Origin: WHSO01 sp050485485
Lineage (GTDB): Bacteria; Pseudomonadota; Alphaproteobacteria; SMXQ01
Direction of reading: 5' to 3'
NCBI GenBank assembly: GCA_050485485.1
Contig: JBJHBM010000002.1
Span: 1 to 64,000, forward strand
DNA length: 64,000 nucleotides
A model generated the notes under the pieces. The model did no database searches and was not told where the DNA came from. It was given only the letters and a program-made list of their open reading frames with translations. The translations under genes were made by a program, and so were the position numbers. Below, piece by piece: positions 51,152 to 59,710 of this stretch (the stretch's first letter is position 1; each line of letters starts with the position of its first letter).

Positions 51152-53554
51152 TCAGGCGGGCATCTTGAGCGCGGCCTCCGCCGCGGCCACGTGCCGCTTG
51201 ACGGCGAAGAAGCTGTCCGGCGTCACGGAGATCGAATCGATGCCGCAACGCACCAGGAATTCCGCGAAGGCCGGATGATCGCTGGGGGCTTGACCGCATA
51301 ACCCGACCTTGGCGCCGGCTTCATGCGCGTCGGCGATCACACGCTCGATCATCCAGGTAACGGCGGGATCACGTTCGTCGAACAACGGGGCGAGTTCCTC
51401 TGCGTCGCGGTCCACGCCCAGGGTCAATTGGGTCAGGTCGTTGCTGCCGATCGAGAATCCATCGAACCGCCGTGCGAACTCCCGTGCCAGGACGACGTTG
51501 GACGGTATCTCGCACATGACGTAGACCTCGAGCCCGTCCTTGCCGCGTGCCAGGCCGTTCATGGCCATGACTTCGAGAACCCGGTCGGCCTCGTCAAGCG
51601 TCCGGCAGAACGGGATCATGACGACCGTGTTCCTGAAGCCCAACTGGCTGCGCAGCTTCCTGATGGCCCGGCATTCGAGCGCGAAGCCTTCCCGGTAGCG
51701 GGGCGAATAGTACCTCGAGGCCCCCCGGAAGCCGATCATCGGGTTTTCCTCCGCCGGCTCGAAAGCGCCGCCGCCGAGGAGGCGCGCATACTCGTTGGTC
51801 TTGAAGTCGCTCATCCGCACGATGACGGGGTTGGGGTGATGGGCGGCGGCGATCCGCGCGAGCCCGAGCGCAAGCCGGTCCACGAAGTATTCGGTCTTGT
51901 CCGCATAATCCTTCGTCAGTTCGGCGATCTCGCGGCGCACGTCGTCATCCGTGAGGCTGTCATGGCGGACGAGCGCCATCGGATGGATTCTGATGTGGTT
52001 CGAGATCACGAACTCCATGCGGACCAGGCCGACGCCGTCCGCCGGCAGGCGCCACCATCGAAAAGCCTGTTCCGGGTCGGCGAGGTTGAGCATGATCCGG
52101 GTGCGTGTCGCGGGAATGGTCGAGACGTCGAGGTCCTCCGTCTCGTAATCGGCGATGCCGTCATAGACCACTCCCCGATTGCCTTCGGCGCAGCATACGG
52201 TGGCATCCTGTCCGTCGCGCAGGATCTCGGTGGCCTTGCCGGTGCCGATCACGGCGGGGAGACCCAGCTCTCGGCTCACGATTGCCGCATGCGACGTGCG
52301 CCCGCCACGATCGGTCACGATCGCCGCGGCGCGCTTCATCACGGGAACCCAGTCCGGATCCGTGGTTTCGGTCACCAGGATGGCGCCGTCGCGAAACCGG
52401 GCGATGTCGCCGGGCGCACGGATCACGCATGCCTCGCCGACGGCAACGCCGTCGCCGATGGCAAGGCCGTCCAAGAGCTTGCGGCCCTTGCGTATCATGC
52501 GATAGCTGCGGAAAGTGGCCCCTTTTCGGCGGGACTGCACCGTCTCGGGACGGGCCTGCACGACGAACAGGCCGCCGTCGCGGCCGTCTTTCGCCCATTC
52601 GATATCCATGGGCGCGCCGTAATGGGACTCGATGGTCACCGCCCAGCGCGACAGCCGCAAGATCTCGCCGTCCGAAAGCACGTAGGCATTGCGCTCCGCC
52701 GCGCTGGTTTCGATATTGCAGGTCGGTGTGGCGCCCTTCTCGCCGTAGATCATCTTCCAGGTCTTCAGGCCTTTCTTCCGTTCGATGATGGGAAGGGTCC
52801 CGGGGACGTCGAGAAAGGGTTTGAATGTCTGGTACTCGTCCGGGTCCACCGTTCCTTTCACGACGTTCTCGCCGAGACCCCAGGCGGCGTTGATGAGGAC
52901 GACCTTATCGAATCCGGTTTCGGTATCGAGGGTGAACATCACGCCGGCGCCGCCGAGGTCGGCACGCACCATGCGCTGAACGCCGATCGACAGTGCCACC
53001 TTCATATGGTCAAAGCCCTTGGCCATGCGGTAGCTGATCGCGCGGTCGGTGAACAGCGACGCGTAGCAACGCCGGCAGGCATCGAGGAGCGCCGCCTCGC
53101 CCTGGATGTTGAGAAAGCTCTCCTGCTGGCCGGCGAAGCTTGCCTCCGGCAGATCCTCCGCCGTGGCGCTGGAGCGGACGGCTACGTCCGCATCGACGAC
53201 ACCTGAACGGGCGGAGAGCGCGCGATAGGCGCTCCGTATCTGTTCGGCGAGCGAGGGGGGCCACTCGGCATTCAGGAAGGCGGTGCGGATAACTTTTCCG
53301 GCCTGTGTCAGTGAGTCATTCCCGCCGGGCTTGCCCGCGAGGACGGTAGCGATGACGTCCGCCAATCCGTTGTGGCGCACGAACAGCCAGTAGGCGGCGG
53401 CGGTCGTCGCGAATCCGGGCGGCACCGCGATGCCGTGCGGGGCCAGATTGCGCAGCATCTCGCCGAGAGATGCGTTCTTTCCCCCGACCAGGGCGACGTC
53501 GGTACGCCCGACATCTTCGAACCATATGATGTTCCGGTGTTCGGTGCCGCTCAT
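51152..53554 (-). CDS. ppsA: Phosphoenolpyruvate synthase
   Basis: 800 residues, family length. The N-terminal ATP-grasp domain begins NIIWFEDVGRTDVALVGGKN; the swivelling phosphohistidine domain has TDRGGRTSHAAIVSRELGLP with His422; the C-terminal PEP-binding barrel ends with the catalytic cysteine (about 753) in VGLCGQAPSDHP. It makes PEP, AMP and phosphate from pyruvate and ATP, feeding gluconeogenesis. The ATG at 53554 was chosen from the family start; an ATG at 53641 in frame would overlap the usp gene. It lies 62 bases after usp on the same strand and probably shares its FNR/FixK-type promoter. Confidence 0.92.
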   Translation of the reverse strand: MSGTEHRNIIWFEDVGRTDVALVGGKNASLGEMLRNLAPHGIAVPPGFATTAAAYWLFVRHNGLADVIATVLAGKPGGNDSLTQAGKVIRTAFLNAEWPPSLAEQIRSAYRALSARSGVVDADVAVRSSATAEDLPEASFAGQQESFLNIQGEAALLDACRRCYASLFTDRAISYRMAKGFDHMKVALSIGVQRMVRADLGGAGVMFTLDTETGFDKVVLINAAWGLGENVVKGTVDPDEYQTFKPFLDVPGTLPIIERKKGLKTWKMIYGEKGATPTCNIETSAAERNAYVLSDGEILRLSRWAVTIESHYGAPMDIEWAKDGRDGGLFVVQARPETVQSRRKGATFRSYRMIRKGRKLLDGLAIGDGVAVGEACVIRAPGDIARFRDGAILVTETTDPDWVPVMKRAAAIVTDRGGRTSHAAIVSRELGLPAVIGTGKATEILRDGQDATVCCAEGNRGVVYDGIADYETEDLDVSTIPATRTRIMLNLADPEQAFRWWRLPADGVGLVRMEFVISNHIRIHPMALVRHDSLTDDDVRREIAELTKDYADKTEYFVDRLALGLARIAAAHHPNPVIVRMSDFKTNEYARLLGGGAFEPAEENPMIGFRGASRYYSPRYREGFALECRAIRKLRSQLGFRNTVVMIPFCRTLDEADRVLEVMAMNGLARGKDGLEVYVMCEIPSNVVLAREFARRFDGFSIGSNDLTQLTLGVDRDAEELAPLFDERDPAVTWMIERVIADAHEAGAKVGLCGQAPSDHPAFAEFLVRCGIDSISVTPDSFFAVKRHVAAAEAALKMPA

Positions 53555-53616
53555 GCGCCAGGCTGCCTCGTATTCGGTTCGACAGGCCGCAATCTCGGGG
53601 AAGGGTTTGTCATTGG

Positions 53617-54144
53617 CTACTTCACCGTCATGCAGGCGCATGGCGCGAGCTGGATGACTTTGTGCGATACGCTGCCCATGAGCAGCCCGCCGAGGTTCGA
53701 AAGGCCTCGGGTCCCCATGACGATCAGGTCGGCCTTCGACGCCTTCGCCTGTTCCAGGACTCGGTCCGCAGGATCCCCGGCCATGGGGACACGCTCTATC
53801 TTTTTGACGCCGGAGCGTTTGGCGATGGCTTCGGCCTCGTCGATGATGGTTTCGGCGAACGATACGAGCGCCGCATATGGTGCGGGAACGCTAATAAAGG
53901 TCGAGTCGTCTTCGAGCGCCGCGCTCAGGAGGGCCGCACGAAGATTCTTGATATCGTCCAGCGCTGCCTTGGAGAGGTGCCTCGCCCGTGGCGAGCGCTC
54001 GACCTCGTCTATGGTGAGGGAACGCGGGGAGACGCTGACGATCGTCAGCGCAGCATCGTATGCGGCCGCCATGCTTGCCGCCGCTTCCGCCGCCTTCTTC
54101 GCGTGCTGCGAGCCGTCTGTGGCGAGAAGGATACTCTTGAACAT
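53617..54144 (-). CDS. Universal stress protein (UspA family)
   Basis: 175 residues from the ATG at 54144, with AGGAGACC upstream; an ATG at 54165 is less well placed. It starts MFKSILLATDGSQHAKKAAE and carries the ATP-binding G-2x-G-9x-G(S/T) motif in GTRGLSNLGGLLMGSVS, so it is of the nucleotide-binding UspFG type, with an insertion of about 30 residues before the second half. A TTGA-N6-TCAA box lies 63-76 bases upstream of the start, in the right place for activation by FixK or FNR. Confidence 0.9.
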   Translation of the reverse strand: MFKSILLATDGSQHAKKAAEAAASMAAAYDAALTIVSVSPRSLTIDEVERSPRARHLSKAALDDIKNLRAALLSAALEDDSTFISVPAPYAALVSFAETIIDEAEAIAKRSGVKKIERVPMAGDPADRVLEQAKASKADLIVMGTRGLSNLGGLLMGSVSHKVIQLAPCACMTVK

Positions 54145-54206
54145 GCCGGTCTCCTGTGTTGGCATAAGGAATGCTGTAAGCCTATTAGGCGAGCGGCTAC
54201 AAGGCC

Positions 54207-54220
54207 TTGAGCCAGATCAA
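54207..54220 (-). promoter_or_regulatory. FNR/FixK-type box upstream of usp-ppsA
   Basis: TTGAGCCAGATCAA, read on the minus strand as TTGATCTGGCTCAA, fits the TTGAT-N4-ATCAA consensus in nine of ten positions. Its centre lies about 69 bases before the usp ATG; the usual -41.5 placement would give a transcript start near 54172. Confidence 0.75.
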
Positions 54221-54328
54221 GATCGACGCTGCCACATCGCGCCATGATTTCGGCGCCGCGTGCGCAATAGTTCGCCGGCCCGCGCGGGTCTCCGGGCTCG
54301 GATTTGCGGAAAGGATGCGACAGGAGCG

Positions 54329-54356
54329 CCCCGGGACCGGGATGCCGGTCCCGGGG
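54329..54356 (-). terminator. Terminator hairpin after hsp20
   Basis: CCCCGGGACCGG and CCGGTCCCGGGG form a perfect 12-bp stem with loop GATG, 12 bases beyond the hsp20 stop codon on its strand. There is no U tract. Confidence 0.65.
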
Positions 54357-54367
54357 AGGGAAGCCCG

Positions 54368-54904
54368 TTAATGCGTCTCGACCCTGATCTTACGCTGCTT
54401 CTGCTGGGCTTCGGCAGTCTTGGGCAGCGTGATGATGAGGACGCCCTTCTCGTAACTTGCGCCGATCCTGGCGCTGTCGACCCCTGAAGGGATCTGAAAC
54501 GCGCGCTGGAACTCACCGTGCTGGCGCTCGGAAAGGAAGCAGTTTTCCTTCTCTTCCTTGCGCTCGGCCGTGGCCTCGGCGCGGACCGTGAGAACGTCAT
54601 CGGTTACGTTCACGTCGATGTTCTTCTCATCCACGCCCGGGAGGTCCATCGTGATGACGAAAGCCTTGCCGTTCTCGGCAATGTCGGTCGCCGGCATGGC
54701 GGGCCGGAAAGCCGCCGGTAGGCGCGCCCATGGCTGGGCGGCCGTCGTGCGCGTGCTGAACGGCCATGATGACATGAAGTCGTCGAACAGGCGGTCGACC
54801 TCTCCGCGCAGGGAATGCAACGGCCACCACGGGCGCGTCTCGGTGAGGATCGGGGCCTTGTCGGCGCCCTGGCTCGGGCTGGATACGGAAACTTTCTCTG
54901 CCAT
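54368..54904 (-). CDS. Small heat-shock protein, Hsp20 family (second, class C-like)
   Basis: 178 residues from the ATG at 54904 with AAAGGAGAAAGG just upstream. The N-terminal arm has PWWPLHSLRGEVDRLFDDFM; the alpha-crystallin domain (about 70-175) has PATDIAENGKAFVITMDLPG, a Lys/Glu-rich insertion and the hairpin GVLIITLPKT. It differs from the IbpA-like protein at 3280 and matches the Hsp20 type often under FNR/FixK control. A small hairpin CTGCC-TTCAAG-GGCAG (54919-54934) lies in the leader just ahead of the ribosome site. Confidence 0.9.
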   Translation of the reverse strand: MAEKVSVSSPSQGADKAPILTETRPWWPLHSLRGEVDRLFDDFMSSWPFSTRTTAAQPWARLPAAFRPAMPATDIAENGKAFVITMDLPGVDEKNIDVNVTDDVLTVRAEATAERKEEKENCFLSERQHGEFQRAFQIPSGVDSARIGASYEKGVLIITLPKTAEAQQKQRKIRVETH

Positions 54905-54978
54905 GACCTTTCTCCTTTCTGCCTTCAAGGGCAGGATTGCAACGATTCGAACGCTGGTCCCGGAGCATCCGCAATGCC

Positions 54979-54992
54979 TTGACGTGGATCAA
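54979..54992 (-). promoter_or_regulatory. FNR/FixK-type box upstream of hsp20
   Basis: TTGACGTGGATCAA matches TTGA-N6-TCAA exactly and nine of ten positions of TTGAT-N4-ATCAA. Its centre is about 81 bases before the hsp20 ATG; -41.5 spacing predicts a transcript start near 54944. It also lies 37 bases after the end of glgA. Confidence 0.8.
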
Positions 54993-55028
54993 AGACCGAT
55001 TGCGGCGGCTGTACGCCGCTACGGAATG

Positions 55029-56537
55029 TCAGGCAATCTCCTTCCGTGCCACGCCGTCCGTCCGGGCTTCGGTCCCGGGTAATAACCTGTCGTAGACTTC
55101 CAGGTAATCGCGGGCGGAACGCTCCCAGCTGAAGTCGCGGCTCATGGCCGCGATCTGGAGACGTCGCCATACCAGCGGCTGGCGGTAGAGCGCCACGGCC
55201 CGCTCGATCGCGGAGAACATGGCTTCGGCGGTAGGCGGATCGAAGCAGATGCCCGTGGCGCTGCCGTCCGTCAGCGTGGCTTCCGAGGCGTCCACAACGG
55301 TATCGGCAAGGCCGCCGACCGCGCGTACGACCGGGATGGTGCCGAAACGCATGGCGTAAAGCTGGGTGAGGCCGCACGGCTCGAAGCGCGAGCCGTGGAT
55401 CAGGATGTCGCCCCCGGCATGCAGGCGATGGGCGTAATCCTCAGCATAGCCGATGCGGACGGAGACGCGTCCGGGGAACATCCCGGCGAGCGCCGTGAAA
55501 TCGCGCTCGAGGGCACGATCGCCCTGGCCGAGGAGCGCGAACTGCAAGGTAGGGTCGCGGGCGAGCATGCCGGGCAGACCGTCGCGCAGCGTGTCCGCCA
55601 TCTTCTGCTCGGTCAGTCGGCTGATGGAGACCAGGAGCGGCGCATCCGCCCTCTCGTGCAGGCCGAGATCCCGTTGCAGGGCCTGCTTGCAGATGCGCTT
55701 GCCGGCCAGGTTCTGGCGCGAGTATGTGGCAGATATCCACGGGCTCGACGTCGGGCTCCAGAAGCCTGCGTCGATTCCGTTGACGATGCCGGCGAGCGTG
55801 TCGGCGCGAGCCTCCACCGCGGACTCCAGGCCGTAGCCGTAATCGGGCGTGCGGATCTCGCGGGCATAGGTCCGGCTCACGGTGGTCAGGAAGTCCGCGT
55901 AGCGGATGCCGGCCTTGAGGAAGCTCAACCGCCCGTGAAGTTCCAGGTCGCCGAGGCAGCTGCCGTTCGCCGGCAAGCGCAGCGCCTGTCGGGATTCCAG
56001 CGGGAACAGTCCCTGGAATGCCATGTTGTGGACGGTGAATACCGTGGCCGGCCGTTCCGGAAGATCGCCATGGCACAGCAGCATCGGCACGAGCCCGGTA
56101 TGCCAGTCGTGGCAGTGCACCACGTTCGGCCGCCACGGCAGGCCCGGGGTTCCGCCCGCGAGCCTGGCCGCGGCGTGGCTGAAGGCGCCGAAGCGGGTCG
56201 CGTTGTTGGCCCTGTCGCTGCCGTCGGCATGCTGGTAGAGCCCGCCGCCGTCGCGATAGAGCGCCGGAATGTCGATCAGGCTTACCGGCAGGCCGGTGTC
56301 GGGCATGCGCGCGGAGACGACGCGCACACCGTCATGGCCGAGAACATCGTCCAGCACCTCGACGACACGAGGCTTCTCCGCGAGATCGAGGGCTTCCTCA
56401 TAACCCGGCATCACCAAGTGCACGTCGGCGCCGAGGCGCGCCAGGGCGGCGGGAAGGGCGGCGCACACGTCGGCGAGGCCGCCGGTCTTGGCGAGCGGGA
56501 AGATCTCGGAGGCCATGAACTGGATACGATGGCGCAT
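55029..56537 (-). CDS. glgA: Glycogen synthase (ADP-glucose type)
   Basis: 502 residues. GT-B fold with the ADP-glucose-binding motif KTGGLADV at residues 17-24, HCHDWHTGLVPMLL, and the C-terminal catalytic segment GSRFEPCGLTQLYAMRFGTI. It extends alpha-1,4-glucan chains. GGGGGTG lies ahead of the ATG. No glgB, glgC or glgP is in the window, so it stands apart from a standard glycogen operon, inside the low-oxygen regulatory cluster. Confidence 0.92.
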   Translation of the reverse strand: MRHRIQFMASEIFPLAKTGGLADVCAALPAALARLGADVHLVMPGYEEALDLAEKPRVVEVLDDVLGHDGVRVVSARMPDTGLPVSLIDIPALYRDGGGLYQHADGSDRANNATRFGAFSHAAARLAGGTPGLPWRPNVVHCHDWHTGLVPMLLCHGDLPERPATVFTVHNMAFQGLFPLESRQALRLPANGSCLGDLELHGRLSFLKAGIRYADFLTTVSRTYAREIRTPDYGYGLESAVEARADTLAGIVNGIDAGFWSPTSSPWISATYSRQNLAGKRICKQALQRDLGLHERADAPLLVSISRLTEQKMADTLRDGLPGMLARDPTLQFALLGQGDRALERDFTALAGMFPGRVSVRIGYAEDYAHRLHAGGDILIHGSRFEPCGLTQLYAMRFGTIPVVRAVGGLADTVVDASEATLTDGSATGICFDPPTAEAMFSAIERAVALYRQPLVWRRLQIAAMSRDFSWERSARDYLEVYDRLLPGTEARTDGVARKEIA

Positions 56538-56592
56538 TACGTCACCCCCATGCGGTCTGCGCCGTTCCGGCGCGTGGGCCCAATCGTTTCGG

Positions 56593-56904
56593 TCAAATCT
56601 CGAGGAAAGGCTCGCCGAGCACCGTTCGCGACGGATCGACGTTGCTACCGGCGGCGATCACGCATGAAGTGCCGTCGCGGTAGGTGACCACGGCGGTCCA
56701 TGATCCCTCCGTCGGCGAGACGTGGAACTCGAGGAGTCCGGTCGAAGTCGGATGGACTTCGACCAGCTGCTCGCCGAATTCCGCCACCAGAACGTCCACC
56801 ATGTCCATGCGGTCGAGGCAGGCCCGGACTGCCTGGTCTCCGGCGCCCGCCATCGTTGCAGACGCGAGCAGGAGCGTGAGCGCCAACGATAGCCCCGTCT
56901 TCAT
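56593..56904 (-). CDS. Small secreted protein of unknown function
   Basis: 103 residues. Signal peptide MKTGLSLALTLLLASATMAG, cleaved near AGAG. The mature 80 residues contain two cysteines (ACLDRMDM and TSCVIAAGSN) that could form a disulfide, and a compact beta pattern with GEQLVEVHPTSTGLLEFHVS and GSWTAVVTYRDG. No family could be named. Its ATG overlaps the stop of the hemerythrin gene (ATGA), so the two are translationally coupled. Confidence 0.7.
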   Translation of the reverse strand: MKTGLSLALTLLLASATMAGAGDQAVRACLDRMDMVDVLVAEFGEQLVEVHPTSTGLLEFHVSPTEGSWTAVVTYRDGTSCVIAAGSNVDPSRTVLGEPFLEI

Positions 56905-57485
56905 GACGCGGTCCCGGGAGCGTTCTGGGCCGTGCGGCTTCGCCGCGCGGCAAACTTGGCGAGAAGGTCGATGCGTGAAGTCGGCGCGAGTGCTTCGGCG
57001 GCATAGGGCAGCATGACCCGATCTTCCCAGTCGATATGTCGACGCAGGCTCTCGGCGAGCTGCAGCAGCGAGATGGCGAAAATCGCCGGCGCTTCAGGGA
57101 AACGCCCATGAGCCAACGCCGAAAGCCCGTCGAGGACTTCGACGGACAACCGGCGGTCGCGCGCATGGCCGGCGGCGACCAAGTGGAACAGGCCGATCGC
57201 ATCTCCCGGATCGCCGGGCCGGACGTCGAGCACGTCCGGAAGATCGACCGTCTCGTGCACCTGATGTAGCGGCAGCTCCGCCGCCAGGTAGCCGGCCACG
57301 GCGGCCGCCCGCTCCACGACCCGGATATTGTGAAGGTCGTGAGCGATCAGAGAGAGCGCGTTGCAGATTCCCAATTGGGCACGGTGATGGAGGCGCAGAA
57401 AGTCGAGGGGATCGGGCGTCGCCGGGCAGGAGCCGGTGCCGGCCCCGAAAGGCGGCCGTGTCGTGAATTGCGTTGCGTCGAGCAT
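56901..57485 (-). CDS. Hemerythrin-domain protein
   Basis: 194 residues with GGGAGGATCACG before the ATG. A four-helix hemerythrin HHE-type domain: PLDFLRLHHRAQLGICNAL, AELPLHQVHETVDL and SLRRHIDWEDRVMLPYAAEAL supply the His/Glu residues of a di-iron site that may bind O2 or sense it or NO. It lies 32 bases after the FixK-like regulator and precedes the small secreted protein by a 4-base overlap. Its metal content is inferred from the motif only. Confidence 0.82.
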   Translation of the reverse strand: MLDATQFTTRPPFGAGTGSCPATPDPLDFLRLHHRAQLGICNALSLIAHDLHNIRVVERAAAVAGYLAAELPLHQVHETVDLPDVLDVRPGDPGDAIGLFHLVAAGHARDRRLSVEVLDGLSALAHGRFPEAPAIFAISLLQLAESLRRHIDWEDRVMLPYAAEALAPTSRIDLLAKFAARRSRTAQNAPGTAS

Positions 57486-57517
57486 CGTGATCCTCCCTCC
57501 GTCGAGCCGGACCGCCG

Positions 57518-58282
57518 TCAGGCGGCCGAGGCCACCTCTTCGAGCTGGTTCGGGCTTTCAAGCCGCATGACGCCGCGCGAGGGCACGGTGACCAGGCCGG
57601 CCTCGCGAAGCTGGGAAACGATGCGGTTCACCGTCTCGGTGGTGAGCCCGAGGTAGTCGGCGATGTCCGCCTGGCTCATCGGCACCCAGAGGACGCAGCC
57701 GTCCTGGCCGGTGCCGGCCGCCCGGTGCGACAGGGACAGCAGGAACGACACGACACGCTCGAACGCCGTCTTGCGGCCGAGCAGAACGATATGGGATTGG
57801 GCGGCGCGCAACTCGCGGTAGGCGACTTCGCGCAGGCAATGGGCGAGCGCCGGACGCTCGTGTGCGAACCGTTCGAGCATGGCGCTGCCGTATGCGTGAA
57901 GCGTCGCGTCGGTGACCGCGTCGACCGAATAGCCGTAGGCATCGTCGGGAGAGAACCCGAACACCTCCCCCGGGAAGATGAAGCCGACAATCTGGCGGCG
58001 CCCGTCCGGCAGCATCTTGTAGGCTCGGACGACCCCGCGCAGGACCCGGAAAAGGCGTTCCGCCGTCTCGCCTTCGCACACGATCGTCTGTCCCTTGCGA
58101 TAGCGTGTGCTGTTCCCGAACGGGGTGATCTCCGCGAAGACGTCCGCGCGGTCGGCGGCGGCCGCGTCCGTCGCGGTTACCGTGCTCCATGGCGCGGCGG
58201 CGCGGCCGCGTGCGGGGGAGGCGAAGGAAGAGGGCGCGGGGCGGTGGAAGGGGAGTTCCGTGGAGGCAGGCTGTGGGTGCAT
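57518..58282 (-). CDS. Crp/Fnr-family regulator, FixK-like
   Basis: 254 residues from the ATG at 58282, with GGGAG eight bases upstream. After an about 45-residue Ala/Pro-rich N-terminus comes the cyclic-nucleotide-type sensor domain (FAEITPFGNSTRYRKGQTIV, GFIFPGEVFGF) and a C-terminal helix-turn-helix, MSQADIADYLGLTTETVNRI, where Glu216 and Arg220 are the residues that read TTGA in the FNR/FixK group. The cysteine set needed for an FNR 4Fe-4S cluster is absent, so it is probably controlled through its expression by FixJ. The TTGA-N6-TCAA boxes at 54207 and 54979 are plausible targets. Confidence 0.85.
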   Translation of the reverse strand: MHPQPASTELPFHRPAPSSFASPARGRAAAPWSTVTATDAAAADRADVFAEITPFGNSTRYRKGQTIVCEGETAERLFRVLRGVVRAYKMLPDGRRQIVGFIFPGEVFGFSPDDAYGYSVDAVTDATLHAYGSAMLERFAHERPALAHCLREVAYRELRAAQSHIVLLGRKTAFERVVSFLLSLSHRAAGTGQDGCVLWVPMSQADIADYLGLTTETVNRIVSQLREAGLVTVPSRGVMRLESPNQLEEVASAA

Positions 58283-58390
58283 TTTTATCGCTCCCGTCGG
58301 ATTTGTATTTTGGTGCGGACGGCCCATTCGGCGTCTTCGTTGTCGGAACCATCGCATCCGGGGAAAGGGCGCGAAATTCGGTATTGTCCG

Positions 58391-58406
58391 TACGTGACAC
58401 CACGTA
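58391..58406. promoter_or_regulatory. Perfect inverted repeat upstream of the fixK-like gene
   Basis: TACGTG-ACAC-CACGTA lies about 110 bases before the fixK-like start. Its place behind fixLJ makes it a candidate FixJ operator, but it does not clearly match published FixJ sites and this is inference. Confidence 0.5.
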
Positions 58407-58491
58407 TGCCCGTATCGGCAGACGCGGATTCGCGCCGCACGGGCAGGGCGTACGGAGCGCTGCCGGTGCGGGCTGCCGCTCGCGCGATCGC

Positions 58492-58899
58492 CTATTGTGC
58501 GATGGCGCGCGCGAGGGCCTTGAACAGGTCGTCGTGGTTGATCGGTTTGTCGAGGAAGGCCATGGCGCCGGCCGCGGCGGCATCGCCGTCGAAGGTACCG
58601 CTGTTGTGTCCGCTCATCAGGATGACCGGCAACTCCGGCCGCTCCGCGGTGAGGGCGGTGCTCAGGATACGGCCGTCGCCATCGGGAAGGTGGACGTCGA
58701 GGATCACGCAGTCCGGCGACCGGGGCGCGCTCGCGAGGCCCTTCAGGAACTTCTGTACCGAATCGAAGGCTTCGCTTTCGTAACCCTCTGTTTTCAACAG
58801 TATCTGGATCGAATCGCGCACGGCATCGTCATCGTCGAGCACGAAGACGATGGGGAGGGTATCGTCGGTCGGGGAGAGGGTGGTTTGGTGTTTGACCAA
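58492..58899 (-). CDS. Stand-alone response-regulator receiver
   Basis: 135 residues, receiver domain only. The acidic pocket is in FVLDDDDAVRDS, the phospho-acceptor Asp68 in CVILDVHLPDG, and the conserved Thr/Ser and Lys in LMSGHN and FLDKPI (Lys118). Without an output domain it likely acts as a phosphate sink or modulator of the FixL/FixJ relay next door. The TTG start at 58899 is uncertain (weak ribosome site); it overlaps the inverted repeat TTTGGT-GTTTG-ACCAAA at 58884-58900. Confidence 0.82.
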   Translation of the reverse strand: MVKHQTTLSPTDDTLPIVFVLDDDDAVRDSIQILLKTEGYESEAFDSVQKFLKGLASAPRSPDCVILDVHLPDGDGRILSTALTAERPELPVILMSGHNSGTFDGDAAAAGAMAFLDKPINHDDLFKALARAIAQ

Positions 58900-59069
58900 A
58901 ATTCTTCGCCTACGGTAGGGAGCCGCATGGACCGGCTCGTGCCCTTGCGCAAGAGGAGGGCCGGGTGTGCGCAGGGAGCAAGCTATGCCGATCGCGCCCG
59001 CCGGGGAATACGGAAAGCTCCCTATGCGCCATCGGATATTTTCCCGCCGGGAGCGGGACCCCCGGCCTA

Positions 59070-59687
59070 TTAGGGATCGAGACCGGCCGAAAGCACGAGC
59101 CGGACGAGTTGCGACACGTTCTGGGTTCCCATCTTTTCCATGACGCGCGCCCTATGGATCTCGACGGTGCGCGGGCTGATGCCGAGATCGTGTGCGACGA
59201 CCTTGTTGGGCTTGCCTTCGAGGAGATGGCGGAGCACGTCCCGCTCGCGCGCGGTGAGGCGCGCAAGCCGTGTCTGCATCTCCGTGGTGGCGACCTCTGC
59301 CTCCCCGCGTGCGCGGCGTCTCTCCATCACCTGCCGGATCCGCTCTATGAGCGCCTCCGCATCGAACGGCTTCTCGATGAAATCCGCGGCACCCGCCTTC
59401 ATGGCCCGGACTGCCATCGGCACGTCGCCGTGCCCCGTCATGACGATGACGGGGACCTCGGGGCAGCGTTCGGCGAGCCGCGCCTGAAGCTCGAGGCCGC
59501 CCATGCCCGGCATGCGGACGTCGGCCACCACGCATCCGGTCGCGGCGCTGTCAAAGCGCTCGAGGAACTCGCGCGCGGAGCCGAAGGTCTTGACTTCCCA
59601 GTCGAGAGCACCGAGGACGATCGCGAGCGAATCCCGGATCGCCTCGTCGTCGTCGATGATGTAGATGCTGGCGGCAGCGCCTTTCAA
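59070..59687 (-). CDS. fixJ: FixJ-family two-component response regulator
   Basis: 205 residues, the exact FixJ size, from a TTG at 59687 with CGGAGACG upstream; no conserved residues precede it. Receiver domain with IDDDEAIRDS, phospho-acceptor Asp56 in VVADVRMPGMGG and Lys106 in FIEKPFDAE; LuxR-type helix-turn-helix about 142-200 (LTARERDVLRHLLEGKPNKV, ISPRTVEIHRARVMEKM). It is phosphorylated by the FixL-like kinase immediately upstream and would activate the fixK-like gene. Confidence 0.88.
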   Translation of the reverse strand: MKGAAASIYIIDDDEAIRDSLAIVLGALDWEVKTFGSAREFLERFDSAATGCVVADVRMPGMGGLELQARLAERCPEVPVIVMTGHGDVPMAVRAMKAGAADFIEKPFDAEALIERIRQVMERRRARGEAEVATTEMQTRLARLTARERDVLRHLLEGKPNKVVAHDLGISPRTVEIHRARVMEKMGTQNVSQLVRLVLSAGLDP

Positions 59688-59710
59688 GGGTGTCGTCTCC
59701 GTGGACCGCC

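Noticed and set aside
53555..53641. 29-residue N-terminal extension of PEP synthase
   Set aside because: It overlaps the usp gene, has no clear ribosome site and does not match the family start.
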